Of a stretch of 64,000 nucleotides of DNA, positions 10,916 to 21,198 are shown one piece after another (positions within the stretch are counted from its first letter, which is position 1; each line of letters opens with the position of its first letter). This stretch comes from Siphonodentalium dalli (lineage: Eukaryota > Mollusca > Scaphopoda > Gadilida > Siphonodentaliidae). Position numbers and translations under genes: made by a program. The stretch spans positions 36,058,732 through 36,122,731 of the forward strand of contig CP136065.1 of the NCBI GenBank assembly GCA_032622095.1. Direction: 5' to 3'. Under the pieces are notes generated by a model, which had not been told where the DNA came from, searched no databases, and was given only the letters and a program-made list of their open reading frames with translations.

Positions 10916-11772
10916 TTAAATCTCAAATCATTCGATATCACCGGAACTGCACGAACAGAAGCGACCTAAATCAAGCTTGTTCGGTGCTTTTCCAGGCTTT
11001 ACGACCGCGCGGCTACTCTAGTAGACTACTGCGCCAAGTAAAGTCCGAAACTATCAGAGAATTGGAATCGTTACGCCATGACCCAACATCGACTGAACCA
11101 ACAAGGATACGGCACAATCGGCCGGTGTTGGGTAATGGTTCAGCCTCATTTTGTCACAAAAAACGATGTTACATCAATACAATGGGATATCTCAATACTA
11201 GTAACACTTTCACCAGCGAACAAACACGCATATCGTATCAAATGCATAGCGAACTTAATTGTGATTCTAAAAATGTAATTTACTTAAGCACATGCAAAAG
11301 ATGCCGTACACAATATGTTGGACAAACAAAAACCTCTCTCAAAGTTAGAATGTCTAATCATCTTTCCAGTGTTCGCAAAAAACTCGACATGCAAATTTCC
11401 GATCATTTCAACTCATCTAATCATGACATTAAATCCCATTTCAGCTTTCAGCCAATAGAACAGACACCAATTCTAGCCGACGAAGACCAAACCGATTCAA
11501 TACGCCTAGAGCGCGAAAATCATTGGATGGGCGTACTTAAAACATATCTTCCGTTCGGACTTAACATTGACTACAAAGGTGTTTCTCGAAATTTCTTGTG
11601 CTTTCCTCTGATCTACAATCGTAGAAATGTGGAAATCGCAAACATTTTCAGAAAAAACTTTGCATTATTAAACACTAAATTGACCGAGCCTCTCGACAAA
11701 CGGGTGATTATTGCCTACAAGAAAAATCCCAGTTTGAGAGATATGTTAGTTCGATCAAGACTCAGACCTTGA
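10912..11772 (+). pseudogene. Penelope-like element C-terminus with GIY-YIG endonuclease
   Basis: Continuation of the RT after the single frameshift. It starts with the RT thumb (SQIIRYHRNCTNRSDLNQAC), followed by a linker, then a Cys-containing block (KKRCYINTM) and the GIY-YIG nuclease: NVIYLSTCKRCRTQYVGQTK near residues 121-140, then SLKVRMSNHLSSVRKK with the conserved Arg, and a Glu-containing helix LERENHWMGVLKTYLPFGLN. The remaining frame runs to RDMLVRSRLRP-stop with no break. Apart from one indel and the missing 5' end the element is well preserved, so its insertion is probably fairly recent. Confidence 0.9.
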
Positions 11773-11948
11773 TTAACATGCAGTTCAATTAGCTTTTTAG
11801 CAATTTCAACATCATTATCCTTTGTTTGTGCTCAACACAATATTTTATGTCAATTTCCGACACAACCTAACAAAATTTAGCTAGTTCCATAGAAATAATT
11901 ACATAAGAAATCGGATAACCGACCTGTGCCAGTGCCCTCCACACTTTC

Positions 11949-12004
<56 letters not shown>

Positions 12005-12039
12005 TACATATACATTCATATAATATAATAATATGTCTA
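11773..12039. repeat. Penelope 3' flank and (TA)n(CA)n microsatellite
   Basis: About 175 bp of AT-rich sequence follows the stop. A pure (TA)n tract of roughly 45 bp spans 11951-11994, passing into (CA)n and CATA variants to about 12020. Confidence 0.8.
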
Positions 12040-14570
12040 CATTATTCATTTAAGGTTGGTGGTCAACAATGTATATCAATTCCATCCATATTCCATCCAC
12101 AGGGGGTCAACAATGTATTTGAATTCCATCCATTATGATACGGTACATCATGACTGGGTAGGACTGTGTTGTGTCAATTCCATCCATCGTGATATATCAT
12201 GACTGGGTTGAACTTAGTTGTAATTTTCATTTGAGGGTGCGGTCAATAATACATTCTAGTTAGATCCATTGTGACTTGACCATTTGACAATGCAATGCAT
12301 TTGACAATATAATATTTATATAATGACTTGGTAGAACTCACACATATGCACACCGACACACAGTATTCCTTTAAGGGTGGGGTCAAAAATGCATTTCAAT
12401 TTCATTTGTTCTGTTATATCATGACTGGGTATGACTTAGTTCTGTCAACAATAAATATATTTTTTTCATTGTGCATTATGACATGTCAAAATTAGGTAGG
12501 ACTTAGCTGTGTCTGCAATATTTTTTCATTTATAATTTAGTCATGCATGTCAACAGGGAATTTAATTTAATCCTTTCTGATATATCACTTATGACTTAGC
12601 TGTTCAGAAATAAGTATATTATTTATAATTTATTCATGTAGGAGTGGGTTCCATGCATGAGTGGGGTCATAAATACATTATAATTCCATTCATCGTGACT
12701 TGTAGCGAATGGGTAGAATTGAGCTTTGTCAACAATAGTAACTTTTTAAATTATTCCTTTAAGGGTGGGGGTCAAAAATGCATTTAATTTGTTATGTTAT
12801 ATCATGACTGGGTATGACTTAGTTCTGTCAACAATAAATATATTTTTTTCATTGTGCACGATGACATGTCAATATTAAGTAGGACTTAGCTGTGTCAGAA
12901 ATATTTTTCATTTATAATTTTGTCATGCATGTCAACAGGGATTTTAATTTAATCCTTTCTGATATATCACTTAGGACTTACCTGTTCAGCAATATCAAGT
13001 ATATTATTTATAATTTAGTCATGCAGGAGTGGATTCCATGCATGGGTGGGGTCACAATTGCATTATAATTCTATTCATCATGACATGTAGTGAATAGGTA
13101 GAACTTAGTTTTGTCAACAATAGTAACTTTTTAAATTATTCCGTTAAGGGTGGGGAAAAAATGCATTTCAATTTCATTTGTTATTTTATACATGACTGGG
13201 TATGACTTAGTTCTGTCAACAATAAATATATATTTTTCATTTTGTATTATGACATGTCAAAATTTGGTAGGACTTAATAGCTGTGTCTGCAATATTTTTT
13301 CATTTATAATTTAGTCATGCATGTCAACAGGGAATTTAATTTAAACCTTTCTGATAAATCACTTAGGACTTAGCTGTTCAGCAATATGTATATTATTTAT
13401 AATTTGGTCATGCAGAACTGGGTTCCATGTAGAAGTGGGGTCAACAATGAAATTCCATTTCTTTTAAGGGTGTGTGTCAAAAATGAATTTCCATTTATTC
13501 TTTTAATGTGGAACAGTGTATTTAAATTACATAAATTATGAAATATCATGGTGGGACATAGTTGTGACATTCTGATATATCACTTAGTACTTAGCTGTAT
13601 CAGAAATAAATAAATTATTTATAATTTAGTTACACAGGGTGGGGTCAACTATGAAATTCAATTTATTCTTTTAAGGGTGGGGCCAACTATGAAATTCAGT
13701 TTATTATTTTAGGGGTAGGGGCCAGCTAAGTGTATTCCCTCTACATTATGACATCATTTCTAATTTAGTTGTACAAGTCAGCAATGAATTTAATTTCATC
13801 CTTTCTGATATATCACTTAGGACTTAGCTGTATGGGCAGTAAATATATTATTTATAATTTAGTCATATTGGTGTGGGTTCAACAATGATTTTCAATGTAT
13901 TCATTTAAGGGTGGGACCAACAAGTGCATTCCAATTGCATCCACTGTGACATCTATGTGACATCTTAACTGGATAGGACATAAGTATTGTAACAACAACA
14001 ATACTTGTACATTGATAATGTATCCATTTAATGGTGGGGTAAGAATTATTCAATTCTATCCATTATGATATATCATGACTTGGTAGGACTTAGTTTTGTC
14101 AACCAAAAGTATATTTTAATTTATTCAATGTATTTCAGTTACATCCATGACATAATGAATGGGTAGGCATTGGCTGTTTTCAATAAATATATTATTTATA
14201 ATTTAATTGTGCACTTCAGCAATGAATTTAGTTTCATCCATTTGTGACATCAATAATTGTACATCTGTTATTTATTCATTTAAGGTTGGGGTAAGAATGC
14301 ATTTCAATTCTATCCATTATGATATATCATGACTTAGTAGGACTTAGCTCTGTCAACCAAAGTATATATTTTTAATTCATTCATTAATTACATCCAATGT
14401 CATATGCCTCTGTACGACTTAGCTGTATCAACAACAAAATATTAATTATATCTGTTTGATCAACAATGAATGTTATTCCATCCATTCATATAATTATATA
14501 TAATGACTTGATAAAACTCAAGAGTGCTAAATATATACTATTGTTATAAATTATTAACGAGACTTGAGTG
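12040..14570 (+). repeat. Degenerate satellite, ~95-bp units in ~380-bp higher-order repeats
   Basis: Recurring words are TTAAGGGTGGGGTCAA, AATTCCATCCATTATGA, TATCATGACTGGGTA, GGACTTAGCTGTGTCA, and TTATTTATAATTTAGTCATG. The block beginning CTTTAAGGGTGGGGTCAAAA near 12371 recurs near 12762 and 13143, a step of about 380-390 bp. Farther right (13450-14570) units become shorter and more diverged. No coding potential. This is a local, old tandem array with later multi-unit amplification. Confidence 0.85.
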
Positions 14571-14606
14571 GGTTAGGTCATAGTATAATCTAATCTAATC
14601 TATGAT

Positions 14607-15167
14607 TTGCTTCATTTCCTTACAATATACGTTACCAATGGTATCTTCCCTTCTAAATATGCATGGAAAACTCTGGTTCGTGATAAGATTCTTGCTTATG
14701 ACAATGCCATATGGAAATCAACCGTGTTATCAGATCAAGAATTGGCAATATTGTCTCATTTCCACAATTCTCTAGATATGTCTCCACTGTGGCATGCGTG
14801 TAAATCCCAACCATCAGAGAAATATATCTTCTTGCTTATTGTCCGTTTGGTGGCTCACACCGCCTATAGGGACAAAGGTAAATGCCGCAAATGTGGACTT
14901 GTATATGAATGTATTGTACAACATGTATTTTGTGACTGTGTAGCTCTTGCTGATGTTAGGAATATTGTATGGTTCGATATTATTGACCAATTCGGCACCG
15001 AAACATTCGTATTTCTTGATAACCTAGATCCTTATCAACTATTGGGCTGCTATCTCGGCCACCCGCCGTTAGAAGTTCCTGATGTGCTCCATACCGACGA
15101 ATTAGTCTTGTTCTTCTCACGTTTAGCAGCAAATATTTGGAAATTTTACCATCTAGATACCGGCTAA
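14607..15167 (+). pseudogene. LINE ORF2 C-terminal end with zinc-knuckle
   Basis: A 187-codon open frame without its own ATG (opens at TTG). The C-terminal region has KCRKCGLVYECIVQHVFCDC, a C-x2-C-x(8-9)-H-x(3-4)-C pattern like the zf-RVT-type tail of LINE reverse transcriptases. Before it come FPSKYAWKTLVRDKILAYDN and PLWHACKSQPSEKYIFLLI, and the frame ends with NIWKFYHLDTG-stop. The upstream RT core is absent, so this is a 5'-truncated insertion. A 3' tail with ACCTCTGACGAACGATTACA follows to about 15280, where microsatellite begins. Confidence 0.6.
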
Positions 15168-15280
15168 TATCGCTCTGTTAATTAATACAAGGTCACCGGA
15201 ACTTAACAAATCTTTGACCTCTGACGAACGATTACATCGTTCTGAGTATATACGACCCACAATCAAATTGAGACTATAAG

Positions 15281-15392
15281 CATATATATGTATGTGTACG
15301 TGTGTATGTATGTATGTATGTATGTATGTATGTATGCGTATGTGTGCGTGTATGTGCATGTGTATGTGTATGTATGTATATGTGTGTATGTG

Positions 15393-15439
<47 letters not shown>

Positions 15440-15455
15440 TATAAAGTGTTGAGAA
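15281..15455. repeat. (GTAT)n / (GTGTAT)n / (TA)n microsatellite
   Basis: Compound simple repeat: TGTATGTA units from 15300 to about 15340, GTGTGTATGTGCAT variants to 15390, then (TA)n at 15402-15437. All reading frames across it are artefacts. Confidence 0.9.
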
Positions 15456-15967
15456 CTATATGCACAGATATATATATAGTAGAAATGAATAAGGTGTCCG
15501 CGTCTATCCGTGGCGATGGAGAGTCCATTACCACTTCGGGCGGTGCATCGATTTCGGCTGCGCGGGAGGTGTCGCCTGGTGTGGCATCAGTCGATTTCCT
15601 CTTTTTCCATGCAGCCAATCTCTCTGTGTCTCTCTTTTTCCTGGATGGAGTCTTTTTCTTTCGCTTCTTCCTGGCTGGTTTGGTTGTTTCCAGTCGTCTC
15701 CCGGTAGAGAGCCCTGATAAGGGCTTTGCCGGGCAGGACTGGAAGTCCAAGACCAACTGGTATCCGCCTTTGTGTGCATGGAGTGACTAGCTCACACAAG
15801 GCACGACATGCATGGAGTCCAGCATTGTTGTGATAGCATTCGGGATTATCGGTGGCGTAGTCATCCTGAGAGCTGGCGATCCTAACTCTCTGGGTGTGAA
15901 TTGTGAAATCGAATGGCATGCATGCCTTTAAATTCGCTCTTATATATACTCTATACATGCATGACAT
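15456..15967 (-). pseudogene. Fragment of a Lys/Arg-rich ORF (relative of 28885-29526)
   Basis: Minus-strand reading gives GGYQLVLDFQ, PLSGLSTGRRLETTKPARKK, KKTPSRKKRDTERLAAWKKR, and DAPPEVVMDSPSPRIDADT, then runs into the microsatellite. The basic block is clearly homologous to KTPSRRRRDAERRAKWKRR at 28885-29526, and both are followed by an acidic DAPP(D/E)V region. Upstream (15967-15790) another frame encodes CYHNNAGLHACRALCELV. A TATATAAGAGCG word on the minus strand at 15937-15948 could be a TATA box. It is truncated; function is unknown, probably a nucleic-acid-binding part of a mobile element. Confidence 0.5.
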
Positions 15968-16039
15968 TGTTCTGTTCTGAGGAGATATAACTCAACATTA
16001 GCGGCGACTCTCTTGTGAAATCCTCCTTACCCTTAGCTA

Positions 16040-16225
16040 TTCTGAAACCATGTCACTATGTCAAAATATGTCACCGTGTCAAAATAAGTTACCATATAAC
16101 TATGTCAAAATATGTCACCATGTCACCAAGTCAAAATATGTCACCATGTCACCAAGTCAAAATATGTCACCATGTCAAAATATGTCACCATGTCAAAATA
16201 TGTCACCAAGTCAAAATATGTCTGA
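16040..16225 (+). repeat. Minisatellite of 9/18-bp units (TATGTCACC, ATGTCAAAA)
   Basis: Alternating nonamers TATGTCACC, A(T/A)GTCAAAA and AAGTCAAAA produce 9-, 18- and 27-bp periods for ~180 bp. Because the unit length is a multiple of three, frames stay open, giving shadow ORFs. Confidence 0.85.
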
Positions 16226-17221
16226 TGTGTAAATGTTCATTGAGGTGTCAATAAATATTGTTCAAAAGTACTCAATGCGATCATACGATACTCATATCAT
16301 CAAGATACAACAATAACATTTCTTCCAAACTACGCTTCAGTTATCAGAATCGATAAATCGAAACAAAATAATGCTAACCACTGCCAACTATGGTATCACA
16401 TTTCCAAAAACGTGTTATTTATCAACAATTTTTTTTTTTTTAAATATGGCCGTGTTATCACTTGAGCATCACGAAATTTGGCTGTATTACCACTTGATTT
16501 TAGAGTTATCCATCTTCATCCGCAATTTTGTCCGAGACCGTCCGTTCGACGACATTTTTCTGGGCCACAAATAATTGCGAGAATCTCGAGAAATAACAAA
16601 CTTCAAAAATCGATATCTGATCACTCTGAGCTTTGATGGGTGGGTTCCTCGACTCGAATCAAATATTGTATTTACCCCCGCACCCAAAGAATAGAAATAG
16701 TAATTTAGGAGCGTTAATTCGAATAATGCATCTTTATACCAAACACTTACCATACAGCTTCCACGTGAATCGTACATAAATCAACCAAATCCATCCATCT
16801 ATTTCCAGATTTGTGAACGTCTTACACGTGCAGCCGAAATTCTCGGCCAGTCTCTCTGTGTCGGATAAGTTTTGATGGTGCTATATAATGATATCGCTAT
16901 GTTCATAATCTCAAGATTCAAACCTGGTTCCGTCGGCGAATGGACAACATAATCACCCAATCACGATTTGTCAAATTTATCAAGCCCGCGTTTCAGCTCT
17001 GCACTGCTGCTTTGCAACCAGCAAGAAAATCGCATCGTATATATACATACAGGCATTCAATGTAAAAGTTATTGAGGCGTTTTAATTGATATATCATGTA
17101 TCTATTGTTTGCTCGAATAAAGGACTTCTTTTTCTCAAAAGATGCAGCTCGAGCTGTTGCACATGTCCTCGCCCTGTTGAAAAGAATATGACAATCCAAA
17201 TGATTAAGAGTTCTACAATCG
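16226..17221. other. Intergenic DNA with a fragment of a dispersed element
   Basis: Positions 16481-16705 are homologous to 57790-58025, part of the TTAA-flanked element at 57607-58093 (shared TACCACTTGATT, TTTTAGAGTTATCCA, ACTCTGAGCTTTG, TGGGTTCCTCGACTCGAATC). It is a fragment without visible ends. A T-run lies at 16431-16440. The rest shows nothing recognisable. Confidence 0.5.
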
Positions 17222-17566
17222 CTGCAGGGAGCCCCACACATATATAGAAGCATATAGAAGAGTGTCGTCTGCTCATGTTTGTCTGGGGCTCTGTATGGGT
17301 GAAATTATAAAATTGTTCAAGAATACAAGAACAAAATTATTAAAATTGTAAAAAATTGTTAGGCCAATGCATTCTCTTATATATGCGAGGCGACCTATGG
17401 TCGACTCGCATATATAAGAGAATGCATTGGCACAGGGTAAAAAAAATCCCGACTTACGACTGGATTTGATATGGCGGGTCACATATATGCAGAGAAAAGT
17501 GAAGCGTATCGTGTGCTAATCTGTAAACATATCCACCCCTGGTCAACTGGTCCTACTAATGTGCCA
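17222..17566 (+). repeat. Partial palindrome-bearing element plus flank, duplicated at 18690-19035
   Basis: It contains the right half of the TGTGACCC-ended element (17222-17483) including one 69-bp palindrome (17363-17431), and then 83 bp of flank with AAAGTGAAGCGTATCGTGTG and CCACCCCTGGTCAACTGGTC. The same element half and the same flank occur together at 18690-19035, so the unit is a local duplication and not a separate insertion. The left breakpoint is at the CTGCAGGG word. Confidence 0.75.
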
Positions 17567-17853
17567 TGGAGTGCATTCCTGGCGTAAGTAATTTGTGAGA
17601 ATCGTAGTATTTAGAAATATTTATAAATACAACGTGATGGGAAAGAATAATCAGTCACAAGTATCGTTGACTGATACAAACTCGAAGATGGTGTCTCCTA
17701 TATTTCGATGAGTAAAATGAATTATGAATATATCGCATGTATTCAGTTTTCCAACAAGAGTTTGACAATGCGTGGGACAATTGTCAACACGTCATTGACC
17801 TCTGATCTGTGAAGTGATATGTTATGCTATAATCCAATGAAATCGCGCATATA
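17567..17853. other. No gene seen
   Basis: AT-rich sequence between the two duplicate copies. Nothing recognisable. Confidence 0.5.
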
Positions 17854-18954
17854 TGTGACCCGCCATATCAAATCCAGTCGTAAGTCGGGATTTTTTTACC
17901 CTGTGCCAATGCATTCTCTTATATATGCGAGTCGACCATAGGTCGCCTCGCATATATAAGTGAATGCATTGGCCTAACAATTTTTATCATTATACCCCCC
18001 GCAACGAAGTTAGGGGGGTATACTGGAGTCAGCTTGTCCGTCCGTCCGTCCGTCCGTCCGTCGTCCGTCCGTCCGTCGTCCGTCCGTCCGTCCGTCCGTG
18101 GACACAAATTTGTCCGGAGTTTTTCTCAGTCGTTTTTTGATCAATTTCCGTGAAACGTGGCACAGATATTAAGTACCATGGGAACTTGTGCACCTGCGAT
18201 TATGACGTCTGTCTGACATTTTGTGGTGGAGTTATCCCCCTTTTTCGACTTAGAAATTATTTTGCAACATGCATAATGTTGTCCGAGCTTTTATTCCTAC
18301 ATTTTTCGGTCAATGTTTTTTAATCTTGGCACTGATATTTAGTACCATGGGAACACGTGCACCTGCGATTATGACGTCTGTTTGACATTTTTTGTGTGGA
18401 GTTATTCCCCTTTTTCGACTTAGAAATTTATCCGAACATGCATAATTTTGTCCAAGCTTTTATTCCTACATTTTTCGATCAATAGGTTTAAGATTAGGGT
18501 TATGGTTGTACACCTGCAATGGGAACTGTTATTTTATTATTTTAACTAAATGTTTACTGACATGTGAAACATCTTAGTATTTACAAACAGGGGGGTATCC
18601 GTAGTCCCATTGGGACAGTCACACCTCTAGTTTGTTTTAAATAAATGTTTCTTACAATTTTTAGGACATAACATAAAAAACATCCATTACCCTGCAGGGA
18701 GCCCCACACATATTTAGAAGCATATAGAAGAGTGTCGTCTGCTTATGTTTGTCTGGGGCTCTGTATGGGTGAAATTATAAAATTGTTGAAGAATACAAGA
18801 AAAAAATTATTAAAATTGTAAAAAATTGTTAGGCCAATGCATTCTCTTATATATGCGAGGCGACCTATGGTCGACTCGCATATATAAGAGAATTCATTGG
18901 CACAGGGTAAAAAAAAATCCCGACTTACGACTGGATTTGATATGGCGGGTCACA
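17854..18954. mobile_element. TGTGACCCGCC-ended TIR element, interrupted by another repeat
   Basis: Ends TGTGACCCGCCATATCAAAT / ATTTGATATGGCGGGTCACA continue inward through CCAGTCGTAAGTCGGGAT to ACCCTGTG, about 50 bp of TIR. TA lies on both outer sides, compatible with a Tc1/mariner-type TA target. Each end is followed by a 69-bp near-palindrome (17905-17973 and 18833-18901). The interior is split by an insertion at about 17985-18628. The compact relative at 37351-37766 shows the uninterrupted layout. Confidence 0.8.
17985..18628 (+). mobile_element. Inserted repeat: CCCCCCGCAACGAAG...(CCGT)n family
   Basis: It starts at ATACCCCCCGCAACGAAGTT, reads GGGGGGTATACTGGAGTCA, then a (CCGT)n/(CCGTCGT)n minisatellite at 18035-18098, and ends GGGGGGTATCCGTAGTCCC...CACACCTCTAG. 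Inside, a ~175-bp block with GTACCATGGGAAC, CACCTGCGATTATGACGTCTG and CTTTTATTCCTACATTTTTC is repeated in tandem (18165-18310, 18340-18485). From memory, repeats of this kind with the CCGT stretch are frequent in marine invertebrates; no protein is encoded. Confidence 0.65.
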
Positions 18955-19035
18955 TATATGCAGAGAAAAGTGAAGCGTATCGTGTGCTAATCTGTAAACA
19001 TATCCACCCCTGGTCAAGTGGTCCTACTAATGTGC

Positions 19036-19580
19036 TCTGACGCTGGTGGGCTGAATTGATATGCATGATGCTGGTGGGCTGAATTGATATGCATGACGCT
19101 GGTGGGCTGAATTGATATGCATGATGCTGGTGGGCTGAATTGATATGCATGATGCTGGTGGGCTGAATTGATATGCATGATGCTGGTGGGCTGAATTGAT
19201 ATGCATGACGCTGGTGGGCTGAATTGATATGCATGATGCTGGTGGGCTGAATTGATATGCATGATGCTGGTGGGCTGAATTGATATGCATGACGCTGGTG
19301 GGCTGAATTGATATGCATGATGCTGGTGGGCTGAATTGATATGCATGATGCTGGTGGGCTGAATTGATATGCATGATGCTGGTGGGCTGAATTGATATGC
19401 ATGATACTGGTGGGCTGAATTGATATGCAAGATGCTGGTGGGCTGAATTGATATGCATGACGCTGGTGGGCTGAATTGATATGCATGATGCTGGTGGGCT
19501 GAATTGATATGCATGATGCTGGTGGGCTGAATTGATATGCATGATGCTGGTGGGCTGAATTGATATGCATGATGCTGGTA
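19036..19580 (+). repeat. 28-bp minisatellite, about 19 copies
   Basis: Unit GCTGGTGGGCTGAATTGATA + TGCATGAT, period 28 with almost no variation beyond T/C at one site and single changes at 19405 and 19429. Since 28 is not a multiple of 3, each minus frame cycles through the same three readings, and all are open (for example HAYQFSPPASCISIQPTSIM). No gene is implied; there are no spacers, so it is not CRISPR-like. Confidence 0.95.
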
Positions 19581-19616
19581 GGGATGGTACGAACAAGTGC
19601 TGTTTTTTTCCCTAAA

Positions 19617-19871
19617 GTTATAATTTTCGCGGTGTTTGGCTAATCCGAGCGATTTGATATACATATATATTTCTCAGACTTAATAATGGTTGCATGAGCT
19701 GGTGACTGCCAAACTACGTGAATAGACATCTTGATTATAGTCGATTTGCAGTAATTAATACAACCAACTGTTAATAAACTATTTCGCATTATATATGTAT
19801 TTGAATGTTTGATATACTTAATGGCTTTCTCGTGATATGTTCAGATTATCCGAACACCGCGAAAAGATAAC
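19617..19871. mobile_element. Small MITE with TTTTCGCGGTGTT TIRs
   Basis: Left end GTTATAATTTTCGCGGTGTT, right end AACACCGCGAAAAGATAAC; each continues a further ~9 bases (TGGCTAATC / GATTATCCG). About 255 bp, AT-rich, non-coding. TSD not resolved. Confidence 0.65.
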
Positions 19872-19980
19872 TGTACTTTTTCTTTACAGCACCAGTTTGC
19901 CCTAACAGCATCATGGCATTTCACCAGGACTCACCAGCATCATTGCACATTAGCAGGATCCCTTGACCAGGGGTGATATG

Positions 19981-20186
19981 GAAGGGACTGACACTATATA
20001 TATATGGGGGTAGAGTGGTCATAATTCTAATATAATATTCAATTTCATAATTTAATATTTTAATTTCAATATTTTTATTTTTATTTTCAATTTTATTCTT
20101 TTCAGTTTACTTATATATATATATAATTCAATATTTTATGTTTCATTTAGCTATTTTATACATTTCATTAATTAATTTCATCTGTA
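19981..20186. other. Very AT-rich stretch
   Basis: Runs of AATATTTT, TTTAATTTC and (TA)n. No feature otherwise. Confidence 0.6.
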
Positions 20187-20436
20187 TCACAGTTAACTAC
20201 ATGGCAGTTAAAACATGTAGTTCCACTAGTATCGATGCTATTGAAATCTTCCTGTAAACTGCATGCAGCATCGTTACATGCGGAACTACCGAAATGTTAC
20301 TTCTCATGTCTTAAGCTTTGGTAAATATGAATTTTATATGCATGTTCCCGTTCATATTCTGGGACAAAAATAGACAAAAGTATTTTCTATGAGAAAATAC
20401 CTGATTCAACTTGCCAGTGTATAAACGTACACTTAG
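20187..20436. mobile_element. Fragment of the GGGTAC-type MITE
   Basis: Homologous to the right two thirds of 35951-36366: TGTAGTTCCACTAGT, ATGTTACTTCTCATGTCTT, TTGGTAAATATGAATTTTAT, and the decayed right end ACTTGCCAGTGTATAAACGT. The left end is missing. Confidence 0.65.
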
Positions 20437-21198
20437 CGTGCAGCTACAACCCCAGACCTCTAGTCCAGGAAGATCTCATTTGCAGCCCCATTTCAAACCT
20501 GTCAACCCTAAACATGTATGTTTGGAGAATTTCCAACTGATGTTAAAATCAAACTATCAGATGATTTTCAACCTATTTTCGTCAGACATGTCCAACTGAT
20601 GCTGTGCCAGGCATGGACTTTCCAAATTTAGAACAATTCAGTCAATACGTCAACAATTATACATAGGGAATATTTATTACATGATACTACCCTTATTCCA
20701 TTCAATAAACCCATTCTATAAATTGTGATATGAAACGTTCGTTGCATAACAGGAAATAGTGCCAGGTGACCTTTGACTTCAGGTTTATCGTCTGTTTATA
20801 TTCCGTACGCTACATCTCAATGAACTATGGCTTCCAATTTTTCCAAGAAACTCTATATAATGAATGAAAAGCTTGAAATGTTATTTCATTAAATATACGC
20901 CATTATATACGTCAAAGAGTCTCTATTTATCTGGGAATATTTCCTTCGCGGGCAAACAACGCATAGTTACGTGAAACGTCATCACATGCCTTATAGACGC
21001 CGATGTTAGTTTCAAGTCCCATTTGTTGATTTAGGTATGTTTAATCGAAGTTTTTGATCATGTAATACATAGAATACAATTCGTCCCAAGTTTATAGCGG
21101 AATTACAAAACGCGTCCAGTAAATTATGTCTGGACTCGTTGTATAGGTTCCGCTATAAACTGTGGACATACCTAGCCCCTGTCGCCAGGTCCTTGATG
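20437..21198. other. 3' flank of the minus-strand gene
   Basis: No coding region seen. On the minus strand an AATAAA occurs at 20673-20678, about 520 bp beyond the stop of the 21199-22332 gene, and is a possible polyadenylation signal. Confidence 0.4.

Larger units (their letters stand above)
18999..19980. repeat. 37-bp inverted repeat enclosing minisatellite and a MITE
   Basis: Left arm 18999-19035 (CATATCCACCCCTGGTCAAG...CTACTAATGTGC) pairs with right arm 19945-19980 (GCACATTAGCAGGATCCCTT...GGGGTGATATG). The same left arm occurs without a partner at 17529-17566. Probably the ends of a foldback-type element in which the minisatellite expanded. Confidence 0.6.

Noticed and set aside
18035-18098. 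Possible low-complexity coding repeat (RTDGRTDD)
   Set aside because: It is a (CCGT)n minisatellite in an inserted repeat.
19036-19580. CRISPR-like direct repeat array
   Set aside because: The 28-bp units are contiguous with no spacers, in a eukaryotic setting.
18950-19664. Three overlapping minus frames of ~200 codons
   Set aside because: By-products of a 28-bp minisatellite with no stop in any frame; no start context or gene neighbours.
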